From positions 1-56,350 of the forward strand of contig NZ_CACSJA010000034.1 in NCBI RefSeq assembly GCF_902706035.1: a DNA stretch of 56,350 bases. The letters run 5' to 3'. This stretch comes from Pantoea sp. 18069. Its GTDB lineage: Bacteria; Pseudomonadota; Gammaproteobacteria; Burkholderiales; Burkholderiaceae_C. Below the pieces are notes generated by a model. That model was not told where the DNA came from and did not search any database. It saw nothing but the letters and a program-made list of their open reading frames with translations. The position numbers were made by a program, and so were the translations under genes. Shown here in pieces: positions 26,380 through 35,041 of the stretch (within the stretch, counting starts at the first letter, position 1; each line of letters begins with the position of its first letter).

Positions 26380-27963
26380 TCACGGCGGCGTCAGCGTGGC
26401 TTCGTGCACTTCGACGCGGTTGCGGCCCTGGCGCTTGGCCTGGTAGAGCAGTTCATCGGCAATTTTCAGCACCCGCGCAACATCCGGTGAGCTGCCGGGC
26501 CAGTGGGCGATGCCGGCCGAAATCGTCACATGGTGGACCGGCACCATATCGGCGCGCTCGACCTGCTGGCGCAGGCGCTGCGCGACCTGCTGCGCAACGA
26601 ACAGTCCCGTGCGCGGCAGAAGAATCAGGAACTCTTCGCCGCCGACGCGGCAAAAGACATCGTCTTCGCGCGCGCATTCCCGCATGTGCTGCGCGAGCTG
26701 GCGCAGCACGCCGTCGCCGACGTCATGCCCGAAGCTGTCGTTGACCTGCTTGAAAAAGTCCACGTCCACGCTCACCACCGAGAACGGCGTTTTCTCCATC
26801 TCCCAGGTCTGCAACGCATTCTCCAGCGTGCGGCGGTTGCCCAGCCCGGTCAGCGGATCGGTATGCGCATCCTGGCGCAAGCGGTTGATGTTCTTCTGCA
26901 AAAGCCCTATGCCCAGCAGCATGGCTTTCTTCAGTTCCGCGGACTCGTAATACCAGGACCGCACGCGCTGGATTTCGTCCGCCGTCGCCGGGTTGTCCAT
27001 GGTCCTCGCGCCACTGGCCAGTTGCTTGAGCGGGCGCGCAATCATGCGCGCACACCACAAGATCAGCAGCAGCGAAATCGCCGCCACCGGCAGGGAATTG
27101 AGCAAGACCCGCCACATCAGGACGTCGAGCGCTGCGAGCGTCGCCTGCTTGGGCCTCTGGGCCACGATGCCCCAGCCGCTCGAGGGAACGACGGCGTAGC
27201 CGGCGAGCATTTCCACGTTCCGGCTGTTCAAGACCTGCTTCTTGCCCGAAACGCCGCTGATGACTTCCTCTATCGCGGCGTTGCCTTCAACCACCGTTCC
27301 CACTCTCTCGTTGAGTGGGTGATAGATCAGGCGCCGGTGCTGGTCCACCACATAGAGGTAGGAGCCGTCCTGGTAGAAGTGCGAAGCGAGCAGGCGGTTG
27401 AGGAAGTTCTCGTGCTTGAGATAAATGGTGCCGGCAATCGCTCCGAGGTAGTTTCCATGGACATCGCTGACCGGGTGCGAAATGAAGACCACCAGATTGC
27501 CGGCGGTTGAAAGATAGGGCTGGCTGATCAGCGGCTTGCGGCTGGTGATGGCTTCGGTCGCGCCCAGCGTCTGCAACTGCTTGCCCACCAGATTCAGGGT
27601 TTGCGGCGAGGTCGCGAGCACCTCGGCCCGGCTGTCGATGACGGCGATCGAATTGAAGCTGTCGGTCTGCAGGAAAAGCCGCTCGGTCTCGGCCGCGAGA
27701 AAGGCCATATTGGTGAAATCCGCGGAGATCACCTGCGCGGCATAGCCCAGTTGCTGCTGCACCGAATCAAAGAAATCCTCGGTGCTCGCGGCAAGCTTGG
27801 TCGCATAGGCGTGGTTGCGCTCGAGCGCAGCGTCAATCAGTTGCTGGCGTTGTACCTGGTAGCTGGCGTAGAGCGTATTGGCCAGTGAAATGAGCGCGCT
27901 TGCAATCGTCAGGGCAAGAATCAGGCGCCTCAGATCCATTTTGGCGATGGATTTGAAATTCAT
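26380..27963 (-). CDS. Membrane diguanylate cyclase with periplasmic CACHE-type sensor
   Basis: 527 residues from the ATG at 27963; the frame opens at 28131 but the added 56 residues are proline/arginine-rich and precede the membrane span, so the shorter form is preferred. Span 1 ~13-33 (LILALTIASALISLANTLYA); double-CACHE-like sensor (FLAAETERLFLQTDSF, YLYVVDQHRRLIYHPLNERVG); span 2 ~285-305, then a HAMP-like linker (RPLKQLASGARTM); GGDEF domain with DALTGLGNRR-like start and CRVGGEEFLILLP near 441. The canonical GGEEF site points to active c-di-GMP synthesis. Confidence 0.93.
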   Translation of the reverse strand: MNFKSIAKMDLRRLILALTIASALISLANTLYASYQVQRQQLIDAALERNHAYATKLAASTEDFFDSVQQQLGYAAQVISADFTNMAFLAAETERLFLQTDSFNSIAVIDSRAEVLATSPQTLNLVGKQLQTLGATEAITSRKPLISQPYLSTAGNLVVFISHPVSDVHGNYLGAIAGTIYLKHENFLNRLLASHFYQDGSYLYVVDQHRRLIYHPLNERVGTVVEGNAAIEEVISGVSGKKQVLNSRNVEMLAGYAVVPSSGWGIVAQRPKQATLAALDVLMWRVLLNSLPVAAISLLLILWCARMIARPLKQLASGARTMDNPATADEIQRVRSWYYESAELKKAMLLGIGLLQKNINRLRQDAHTDPLTGLGNRRTLENALQTWEMEKTPFSVVSVDVDFFKQVNDSFGHDVGDGVLRQLAQHMRECAREDDVFCRVGGEEFLILLPRTGLFVAQQVAQRLRQQVERADMVPVHHVTISAGIAHWPGSSPDVARVLKIADELLYQAKRQGRNRVEVHEATLTPP

Positions 27964-28368
27964 TGGCAAGGGCTTGATCGGGGCGGAAGGGGGAAATTCA
28001 GCATGGTTCTGGCGCGGTTCTGGGCGCTGTGTCGGCATATCGGGTCCGGCGCACGCGCAGCCGCGATTGTCGGGCCACTTGCGCCGGATTGGTGCGCCAA
28101 AAACAACACCGGCGCCACGCAGCCCCGGCACCCCGACGACGACGCCGCTGCCGGGCGTCTGCGCCGTACCGTGTAGAGAGTCTCTTTGCTCATGACGAAG
28201 GCAGCGGATCGCGCCGTCGATGAGCGTTGAACTTGACGGAATTTAGCCATGTCAAGTCAATAGCATCAACCCCATGAGACATTCCAAAAATTCATAACCA
28301 GAAGAGCAAATATCCAGGCCTGCAGCCCACCTTCTCGATAAATTCGATGCCAGATAAAAGGAGACAAA
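27964..28368. other. 405-bp intergenic region between divergent genes
   Basis: No supported gene; short open frames here are proline/arginine-rich high-GC noise. Bases ~28225-28368 become AT-rich and probably hold the promoter of the catabolic operon. They end in a strong AAAGGAG ribosome-binding site 5 bases before the ATG at 28369. Confidence 0.5.
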
Positions 28369-29259
28369 ATGAAGATCGGATTTATTGGTTTGGGTCGAAT
28401 GGGCTTTGCACTGGCCCGTTCGCTGCTGAAGAACCAGCGCCAAGTGGTGGTCTATGACACCAACGCCGAAGTGATGCGCCAGCTCGAAAAGCAAGGCGCG
28501 GTCGTGGCGCAGGATGTGGCCAGCCTGTGCCAGCAGGTCGACATGGTGTTCACCATGCTGCCCGGCCCGGCCCAGGTCAAGGCCGTCGCGCTCGGAGAAA
28601 ACGGCATCATCGCCCACCTCAGGCCCGGCGCGATCTATATCGACATGAGCACCGTTGATGTCGACACCGTCGATCTGCTGGGCGAATCCTTTGCCCGGGC
28701 AAACATCATTTTCGGCGATGCGCCGGTGGGCCGGCTCGCGATGCACGCCGACAAAGGTGAATCGCTGTTCATGCTGGGCATCGATGTTCAGCATCTTCCC
28801 CAGGTCGAGCCCATTCTCTACCGCATGGGCACGACCATCCACCATTGCGGCCCGGCCGGCAGCGGCACGCGCACCAAGATCATCAACAACATGATGGTGC
28901 TGTGCTACTGCCAGATCAATTCCGAAGCGCTGGTGCTCGCAAAATCGCTGGGGCTGGACATCCAGAAAACGTTCGATGTACTCACCAGCACCACGGCCAG
29001 CAACGGCCAGCTCAAGGAGAAATGGCCCAAGAAGGTGCTGGCCGGGGATCTGACGCCGGGCTTCGACATCACGCTGGGCTACAAGGACATTTCGCTGGCC
29101 GCCAATGCCGGCGCCGCACGGCAGATCGCGCTGCCGGTCTGCGACACCACGAAGAACATCTTCCGCATGGCCCTGGCCGCGGGCAAGGCCGGTCAGGACA
29201 CATCGTGCCTCACCGACTTCTGGGCCGAAGCCAACGCCATCGAAAAAATCCGACTCTGA
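28369..29259 (+). CDS. Beta-hydroxyacid dehydrogenase, YihU/sulfolactaldehyde-reductase-like
   Basis: 296 residues. NAD(P)-binding GFIGLGRMG at the N-terminus; substrate-binding DMSTVDVDTVD; catalytic lysine in GSGTRTKIINNMM; C-terminal domain WPKKVLAGDLTPGFDITLGYKDISLA. The DAPVGR motif and the KVLxGDLxPxF segment resemble E. coli YihU more than 3-hydroxyisobutyrate dehydrogenase. YihU reduces sulfolactaldehyde or succinate semialdehyde. An aldehyde dehydrogenase two genes on fits semialdehyde chemistry. First gene of an eight-gene operon. Substrate inferred only by resemblance. Confidence 0.85.
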   Translation: MKIGFIGLGRMGFALARSLLKNQRQVVVYDTNAEVMRQLEKQGAVVAQDVASLCQQVDMVFTMLPGPAQVKAVALGENGIIAHLRPGAIYIDMSTVDVDTVDLLGESFARANIIFGDAPVGRLAMHADKGESLFMLGIDVQHLPQVEPILYRMGTTIHHCGPAGSGTRTKIINNMMVLCYCQINSEALVLAKSLGLDIQKTFDVLTSTTASNGQLKEKWPKKVLAGDLTPGFDITLGYKDISLAANAGAARQIALPVCDTTKNIFRMALAAGKAGQDTSCLTDFWAEANAIEKIRL

Positions 29260-29268
29260 GGACACGAC

Positions 29269-30258
29269 ATGCCAATCCAACGCCGCTTCGCCCTGAATTG
29301 CGCCGCCGCCCTGCTGGGCGCCAGCAGCCTGCTGACCGCACCGCTGGCTTTTGCCGCCGGCTACCCGACCAAGCCCGTCACCATCTACGTGGGTTTTGCC
29401 GCGGGTGGCCCGACCGACGTGGTCGCGCGCATCCTCGCCGACAAGCTCGGCCAGAAACTCGGCCAGAGCTTCATCATCGAGAACCGCGCGGGCGCCAGCG
29501 GCGCCGTCGCCGCGGCGCTGGTCAAGAAGGCGCCGGCCGATGGCTACACCTTGATGATAGGCAGCAGCAGCACGCTGTCCATCCTGCCCCATGTGCAAAA
29601 AGGCCTGCAGTACGACGCGATCAAGGACTTCACGCCCATCGGCCTGGTCGCGAGCTATCCCTACTACCTCGTCGTTCCCGCGAGCTCGAGCTTCAAGAAA
29701 TACGATGACCTCATCGCCTATGGCCGCGAAAAGGACAAGAGCCTGAGCTATGCCTCGGCGGGCAATGGCGCCGTCAACCACCTCGCGGGCGAGTGGTTCA
29801 AAAGCGAAACCCGCATCAACGCGCTGCACGTGCCCTACAAGGGCGACTCCGCCGCGGTAAGCGACCTGATCGCGGGCCGTGTCGATTTCGCGTTTCTCGC
29901 CGGCGTGGTCGCGATTCCACAGGATGCCGCTGGAAAGATGCGCATCCTTGCTTCGGCAGGCTCGTCGGCCGACAAGAGCCTCAAGGGCGCGATGGTGATC
30001 GGCCAGGAAAAGCTGCCCGGATTCTCGGCCGAACCCTGGAACGGTCTGATGGGCCCGGCCGGCATCGCGCCCGACATCGTCGCGAAACTCAACACCGCAC
30101 TCAACGAGATCATGACCGCGCCCGACGTCAAGGCCAGGCTGCTGACACTGGACCAGTACCCATTCACGCGCACGCCCGAGCAGTTCAAGGAACATATCCA
30201 GAAGCAATCCGCGAACTGGGCCGGGATCATCAAGACCGCCAACATCGTTCTCGAATAA
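29269..30258 (+). CDS. Bug/TctC-family periplasmic solute-binding protein
   Basis: 329 residues. Signal peptide (CAAALLGASSLLTAPLAFAA), then AGYPTKPVTIYVGFAAGGPTD, IIENRAGASGAVAAALVKKA, INALHVPYKGDSAAVSDLIAGRVD and FSAEPWNGLMGPAGI. The pattern is Bug-type with the ligand-contacting loops intact. No TctAB partner nearby. It sits between a hydroxyacid dehydrogenase and an aldehyde dehydrogenase, so its ligand is probably the pathway's acid. Confidence 0.95.
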   Translation: MPIQRRFALNCAAALLGASSLLTAPLAFAAGYPTKPVTIYVGFAAGGPTDVVARILADKLGQKLGQSFIIENRAGASGAVAAALVKKAPADGYTLMIGSSSTLSILPHVQKGLQYDAIKDFTPIGLVASYPYYLVVPASSSFKKYDDLIAYGREKDKSLSYASAGNGAVNHLAGEWFKSETRINALHVPYKGDSAAVSDLIAGRVDFAFLAGVVAIPQDAAGKMRILASAGSSADKSLKGAMVIGQEKLPGFSAEPWNGLMGPAGIAPDIVAKLNTALNEIMTAPDVKARLLTLDQYPFTRTPEQFKEHIQKQSANWAGIIKTANIVLE

Positions 30259-30271
30259 GGCCAGGCAGACA

Positions 30272-31702
30272 ATGAAGTACTCCCAATTCATCGCCGGCGA
30301 ATTCGCCGACGGCAGTTCCGCGCAGCGCCTGCAGGTGCTCTCGCCCTCGACGGGCGAATCCCTGGGCGACTACGCCATGGCGTCCAGCGACGATGTGCAG
30401 CGCGCGATCGCCGCCGCCCAAAAAGCTTTCGGCCTCTGGAAGCAAAGCGGCGCCCTGCAGCGCTCGGACCTGCTGCGCCGCATCGCCAGCGAAATGCGCG
30501 CCGACCGCGACGCCATCGCCCGGCAGATCAGCGCCGAACTCGGCAAGCCCCATGGCGAAGCGCAAAAGGAAGTCGATACCGCGGCCGAAATGTTCGAGTG
30601 GTCGGCCGAGGAAGCGCGGCGCCTCTATGGCCGCGTGATTCCCGCACGCTCCCCCGGCATACGCCAGACCGCGCAGTTCGAGCCCTGCGGCGTGGTCGCA
30701 GGGTTCTCCGGCTGGAATGCACCGGCGATCACGCCGTCGCGCAAGATCAGCGCGGCGCTGGCCGCGGGCTGCACCATCGTCATCAAGCCGTCCGAGGAAA
30801 CCGCGGGCGTGGCGCTCTTGATCGCCCAGGCCATCCAGCGCGCGGGCGCGCCGGCCGGCGCCGTGAACATGCTGTTTGGCGACCCCGCGCAGATTGCCGA
30901 CCAGCTGTGCCAGTCGCCCGATATCGCGATGATCACATTCACCGGCGGCACCGAAGTCGGCCGCCAGCTCGGCGCCAAGGCCGCCGCGACCATGAAGCGC
31001 GCCACGCTGGAGCTCGGCGGCCATGCGCCGGTGATCGTCTGGAACGATGTCGACATCGACCAGGTCGCGGCGAACTGCGTCGCCACCAAGTACCGCAATG
31101 CGGGCCAGGTCTGCACTTCGCCCACGCGTTTCCTGATCCACGAAAGCATCTACGCCGACTTCTGCGCCAGGTTTGTCGAGCACACGCAAAAACTGCGCGT
31201 GCGCGACCCGTTCGATGCGCAGGCGCAGATGGGGCCGCTCAAGAACCGGCGCCGCCGCGACGCCATCGAGCGGCTGGTCGCCAATGCGCTGGAATCGGGC
31301 GCGCAGCTGCTGACCGGCGGCAAGGCTTTGGCCGGGCCCGGCTTCTTCTACGAACCCACGGTCCTGGCGCTGCGAGACCTGCGCGCCGATGCCGCGCATA
31401 TCGAGCCTTTCGGCCCGGTCGCGCTGCTGATTGCAGTCAAGGACGCCGACGAAGCGCTGCGCGAAGCCAACCGCCTGCCGTTCGGGCTCGCCGCCTATGC
31501 GTTCACGCAGAACATGCAGCTCGCCCACCGCTTCGCCAATGAAATCGAAAGCGGCGTGGTCTGCATCAATGAACTGCAGGCCTCGCTGCCCGAAACGCCG
31601 TTCGGCGGCTACAAGGACAGCGGCCTGGGCTCCGAAGGCGGCATCGAAGGCCTGCGCGAATTCCTCAAGGTGAAGTGCGTGCGCCAAGGAGGCCTGGCAT
31701 GA
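30272..31702 (+). CDS. NAD(P)-dependent aldehyde dehydrogenase
   Basis: 476 residues, full length for the family. NAD-binding GGTEVGRQLG (~225); the general base glutamate in LELGGHAPVIVW (~248); the nucleophile Cys in NAGQVCTSPTRFLI (~285); C-terminal ETPFGGYKDSGLGSEGGIEG. The last motif and overall length match the succinate-semialdehyde/lactaldehyde group. It would oxidise the semialdehyde made or used by the neighbouring hydroxyacid dehydrogenases. Its stop overlaps the next ATG. Confidence 0.93.
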   Translation: MKYSQFIAGEFADGSSAQRLQVLSPSTGESLGDYAMASSDDVQRAIAAAQKAFGLWKQSGALQRSDLLRRIASEMRADRDAIARQISAELGKPHGEAQKEVDTAAEMFEWSAEEARRLYGRVIPARSPGIRQTAQFEPCGVVAGFSGWNAPAITPSRKISAALAAGCTIVIKPSEETAGVALLIAQAIQRAGAPAGAVNMLFGDPAQIADQLCQSPDIAMITFTGGTEVGRQLGAKAAATMKRATLELGGHAPVIVWNDVDIDQVAANCVATKYRNAGQVCTSPTRFLIHESIYADFCARFVEHTQKLRVRDPFDAQAQMGPLKNRRRRDAIERLVANALESGAQLLTGGKALAGPGFFYEPTVLALRDLRADAAHIEPFGPVALLIAVKDADEALREANRLPFGLAAYAFTQNMQLAHRFANEIESGVVCINELQASLPETPFGGYKDSGLGSEGGIEGLREFLKVKCVRQGGLA

Positions 31703-32598
31703 GGACGACCCTGGGTTTCATTGGCGTGGGCGCGATGGGCGCTGGCATGTGCCGCAACCTCGCGCGCAAATCGGGCTGCACGGTGCTTGCGGCCGATCTC
31801 GACATGGGCAATGTGCACGCGCTTGCCGGCGACGGCGTGGTCGCAAGCAGCATCGAAGAGATAGCGCGCAGCGCCGACATCGTGTTCCTGTCGCTGCCGG
31901 CGATCGCGCAGGTCGAAGCGGTCTGCACCGGGCCCGGCGGCCTGCTCGCGAACGTCGACGTAAAGGCAAAGGCCTTGCACACCATTGTCGACATGAGCAC
32001 CAGCGATGTCGCGCGCACGCGCACCCTTGCCCAGCGTCTGCAGGAGCGCGGCATCGCGCTGGTCGATGCGCCGGTCGCGCGCAGCCGCGAAGCCGCGCAA
32101 AAAGGCACGCTCTTGATCACCGTCGGCGCCACCGACACGCAGTTCGCGGCGCTGCAGCCCCATCTCGCCTGCATGGGCAGCGATGTGCTGCATTGCGGGC
32201 CCACGGGTACGGGCCAGGTGGTCAAGATCATGAACAACATGGTGCTGATCAACACCGTGCATGCGCTGGCCGAAGCCTGCGCGATTGCCGAACGCTCGGG
32301 GGTGTCCAAGGACTTGCTGACCCAGGCGCTGGGCCTGGGCTCGGCGGCGTCGTTCGCGCTGCAGCTCACGGGCAGCCAGTACCTGGCCAAAGACGTTTTC
32401 CCGGAAAAGATGTTTTCCGCGGCCTATGCGCATAAGGACTTGCAGTTGGCGCTGGCGCTGGCGCGCAATGTGGGCCTTGCCGATGAACTCACCGAATGCA
32501 CGGCGCAGCAGCTGCGCAAATCCATGGACCGCGGTTATGCGCAGAACTATTACCCGGTGATGTACCGCGTGATTGCGGGGAAAGGCGAGAACCCATGA
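31699..32598 (+). CDS. Second beta-hydroxyacid dehydrogenase (3-hydroxyisobutyrate dehydrogenase family)
   Basis: 299 residues from the ATG at 31699, which has AAGGAGG 6 bases upstream and overlaps the previous stop. GFIGVGAMGAGMCRNLA nucleotide site; DMSTSDVARTRTLA; DAPVARSREAAQKGT; catalytic Lys in GTGQVVKIMNNMVL; KDLQLALALARNVG. It differs clearly from the first family member in this operon, so two different hydroxyacid steps, or one step with different stereochemistry, are likely. Confidence 0.92.
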   Translation: MRTTLGFIGVGAMGAGMCRNLARKSGCTVLAADLDMGNVHALAGDGVVASSIEEIARSADIVFLSLPAIAQVEAVCTGPGGLLANVDVKAKALHTIVDMSTSDVARTRTLAQRLQERGIALVDAPVARSREAAQKGTLLITVGATDTQFAALQPHLACMGSDVLHCGPTGTGQVVKIMNNMVLINTVHALAEACAIAERSGVSKDLLTQALGLGSAASFALQLTGSQYLAKDVFPEKMFSAAYAHKDLQLALALARNVGLADELTECTAQQLRKSMDRGYAQNYYPVMYRVIAGKGENP

Positions 32599-32945
32599 AC
32601 AGCATTCCTGTGCTCGATGACTGGCTCGTGCACCGCGGGCGCTTCGTGAATCTCGTGTTCATGCTGCAAAGCGGCGAAAAGGAGTGGCTGGTCAAGATCC
32701 ACAACGGCGCGATCGAAAGCCTGCAGCCGGGCCCGTTCGTCATGCCGCGCTGGACGTTTCGCCTGATCGCAAACAGCGAATCCTGGGAAAGATATTACGC
32801 GGCCACGCCCACGCCCGGTTATCACGACCTGATGGCGATGTGCAAGTTCAAGCATTTGCGCATTGAAGGCGACCAGCACGGCTTCATGTGCAATCTGCTG
32901 TATTTCAAGGATTTGATCAAGGCGCTTTCAGGAGTCGTGCTATGA
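32595..32945 (+). CDS. Small SCP2-like protein
   Basis: 116 residues. It overlaps both neighbours by 4 bp (ATGA). The chain has WLVKIHNGAIESLQPGPFVM, FRLIANSESWERYYA, PGYHDLMAMCKFKHLRIEGD and NLLYFKDLIKAL, a pattern like SCP2-type lipid/acyl-binding folds. No signal peptide. The tight coupling to the alpha/beta hydrolase suggests that it presents a substrate to it or forms a complex. I recognise the fold only weakly. Confidence 0.6.
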   Translation: MNSIPVLDDWLVHRGRFVNLVFMLQSGEKEWLVKIHNGAIESLQPGPFVMPRWTFRLIANSESWERYYAATPTPGYHDLMAMCKFKHLRIEGDQHGFMCNLLYFKDLIKALSGVVL

Positions 32946-33781
32946 GCCATATCGAGAAAATCTCCGGCGGCTATGTGCATTTCGACATCCAGGGCAAAAG
33001 CCACCGCGTCTATTTTGAAACCGCGGGCGCGGGCCCGGTGCTGCTGTGCCTGCATACCGCGGGCAGCGATTCGCGCCAATACCGCGGCATTCTGAACCGG
33101 CGCGAAATCACCGAGCGCTTCCAGGTGGTCTGCTTCGACCTGCCCTACCACGGCAAGTCCTCGCCGCCCGAAGGCTGGGAGCAGCGTGAGTACCAGCTCA
33201 CTTCGAAACTCTATGTGGACACCATCATCGGCTTCATGCAGGCCATGGACATCGAGCGCCCCCTGGCCATGGGCTGCTCGATCGGCGGGCGCGTGGTGCT
33301 GCACCTGGCGCTGCAGCATCCCGAGAAGTTCAGGGGCCTCATAGGCCTGCAGTCGGGCGCGCATGTGAACCCTTACTACAACCTCGAATGGCTGCACCGG
33401 CCCGATGTGCAGGGCGGTGAAGTCTGCGCCGGCATCGTCTCCGGGCTGATAGGCCCGCACGCGGCCAGCGCCGACCGCTGGGAAACGCTGTGGCATTACA
33501 TGCAGGGCGGCCCGGGCGTATTCAAAGGCGATCTGCATTTCTACAAGTCCGAAGGCGATCTGCGTGCGCTGGCCCACCAGATCGATACGCGCAAATGCCC
33601 GCTGCACCTGCTCACCGGCGAATTCGATTATTCATGCACACCCGATGATTCGCGCGATCTGGCCCAAATGATTGCCGGCTCCGAACTGAAGATCATGCCG
33701 GGCCTGGGCCATTTCCCTATGAGCGAGGCGCCCGGGGAATTCATCGCCCATCTGCTTCCCGTTCTGCAGAAATTTCATTGA
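32942..33781 (+). CDS. Alpha/beta hydrolase
   Basis: 279 residues from the ATG at 32942. Ser nucleophile in MGCSIGGRVVLHLAL, Asp in TGEFDYSCTPDD and His in PGLGHFPMSE; oxyanion region LLCLHTAGSDSRQYRG; cap domain with HVNPYYNLEWLHRP. Cytoplasmic. It is co-translated with the SCP2-like gene. An ester, thioester or lactone in the operon's pathway is a plausible substrate. Confidence 0.88.
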   Translation: MSHIEKISGGYVHFDIQGKSHRVYFETAGAGPVLLCLHTAGSDSRQYRGILNRREITERFQVVCFDLPYHGKSSPPEGWEQREYQLTSKLYVDTIIGFMQAMDIERPLAMGCSIGGRVVLHLALQHPEKFRGLIGLQSGAHVNPYYNLEWLHRPDVQGGEVCAGIVSGLIGPHAASADRWETLWHYMQGGPGVFKGDLHFYKSEGDLRALAHQIDTRKCPLHLLTGEFDYSCTPDDSRDLAQMIAGSELKIMPGLGHFPMSEAPGEFIAHLLPVLQKFH

Positions 33782-33809
33782 CAGACCAACAACCATACTG
33801 GAGACAAGA

Positions 33810-35033
33810 ATGAAATTCAAAAGCCCCACCGCAGTATTCCTGACCGCGATCGCGCTGGCCTGCGGCGCGCAGGCGCAAGGCAGCGGCGCGAAGATCTCCG
33901 ACGGCGTGGTGCGCATCGGCGTACTCACCGATATCAGCGGCCCGTTCATGGACAACGTCGGCCGGGGCTCGATTGCCGCGACCGAAATCGCCATCGAGGA
34001 ATTTGGCGGCAAGGTGCTGGGTTATCCGATCGAGCTGGTATCGGCGGACCACCAGAACAAGGCCGATATTGCCTCGACCAAGACGCGTGAATGGTTTGAT
34101 CGCGACAAGGTCGATACCGTGACCGAACTGGGCAACAGCGCCGTGGCACTGGCTGCAATGCGCATCGCCCAGGAAAAGAACCGCATTTCCATCGTCACCG
34201 GGGCGGGCGCGGTGCGCATCAGCGACGAGGACTGCACGGCCAACAATGTGCACTGGGTCTACGACACCTATGCGCTGGCCAACGTGGGCACCAAGTCGCT
34301 GGTCAAGCGCGGCGTCAAGACCTGGTACTACCTCACGGCGGACTACGCTTTCGGCCATTCGCTTGAAGCCGATGGCAGGAAGTTCATCGAGGAAGCCGGC
34401 GGCAAGGTGCTGGGCGCCTCGCGCTATCCGTTCCCGGGCAACGACTTCGCGTCCTACATTCTCAAGGCCAAGGAAAGCAAGGCCAATGCCGTGGCGATCG
34501 CGACCGCGGGGCTGGACCTGCAGAACGCAATCAAGCAAGGCCGCGAATTCGGACTGGGCGCGGGCGGACAGGCCAGCGTCGCGCTGCTGATGAGCATCAT
34601 GGACGTGCACGGCCTGGGCCTGCGCAACGCCGGCGGCATGATGTTCGCCGAGACCTTCTACTGGGACCTGGACGACGCTTCGCGCCAGTTCGCCGAGCGC
34701 TTCTTCAAGAAGATGAAGAAGATGCCCACGGCGCTGCAGGCCGGCCAGTACTCGGCCGTGCGCACCTATCTCAAGGCCATCGAGCAGGCGCGCAGCGACG
34801 ATGTGGGCCAGGTGATCCAGGCGATGAAGAGCATGCAGATCAACGATGCGTTTGCGAAGAACGGCGTGCTGCGCGCCGATGGCAAGATGGTGCACGACAT
34901 GTACCTGGTCCAGGTGAAGACAGCCGCCGAGTCGAAGAAGCCCTGGGACTACTACAAGATCGTCGAGACCGTGGCCGGCAAGGACGCGTTCGCGGGCCTG
35001 AACGAAAGCAAGTGCCCGCTGGTCAGGAAGTAG
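33810..35033 (+). CDS. ABC transporter substrate-binding protein, branched-chain amino acid type
   Basis: 407 residues with a signal peptide (SPTAVFLTAIALACGAQAQG) and a Peripla_BP_6 fold: VVRIGVLTDISGPFMDNVGR, ADHQNKADIASTKTREWFD, KTWYYLTADYAFGHSLEADG and PFPGNDFASYILKAKESKA. Members bind amino acids, amides, urea or aromatic acids. No permease or ATPase genes are in the window, so the partners are elsewhere or shared. It probably takes up the same compound class as the Bug protein in this operon. An RBS (GGAGA) precedes the ATG. Confidence 0.93.
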   Translation: MKFKSPTAVFLTAIALACGAQAQGSGAKISDGVVRIGVLTDISGPFMDNVGRGSIAATEIAIEEFGGKVLGYPIELVSADHQNKADIASTKTREWFDRDKVDTVTELGNSAVALAAMRIAQEKNRISIVTGAGAVRISDEDCTANNVHWVYDTYALANVGTKSLVKRGVKTWYYLTADYAFGHSLEADGRKFIEEAGGKVLGASRYPFPGNDFASYILKAKESKANAVAIATAGLDLQNAIKQGREFGLGAGGQASVALLMSIMDVHGLGLRNAGGMMFAETFYWDLDDASRQFAERFFKKMKKMPTALQAGQYSAVRTYLKAIEQARSDDVGQVIQAMKSMQINDAFAKNGVLRADGKMVHDMYLVQVKTAAESKKPWDYYKIVETVAGKDAFAGLNESKCPLVRK

Positions 35034-35041
35034 GCCGCGCA

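Noticed and set aside
27960..28250. 96-codon minus-strand frame upstream of the diguanylate cyclase
   Set aside because: Arg/Pro/Ser-rich composition typical of an out-of-phase GC-rich frame; no family pattern.
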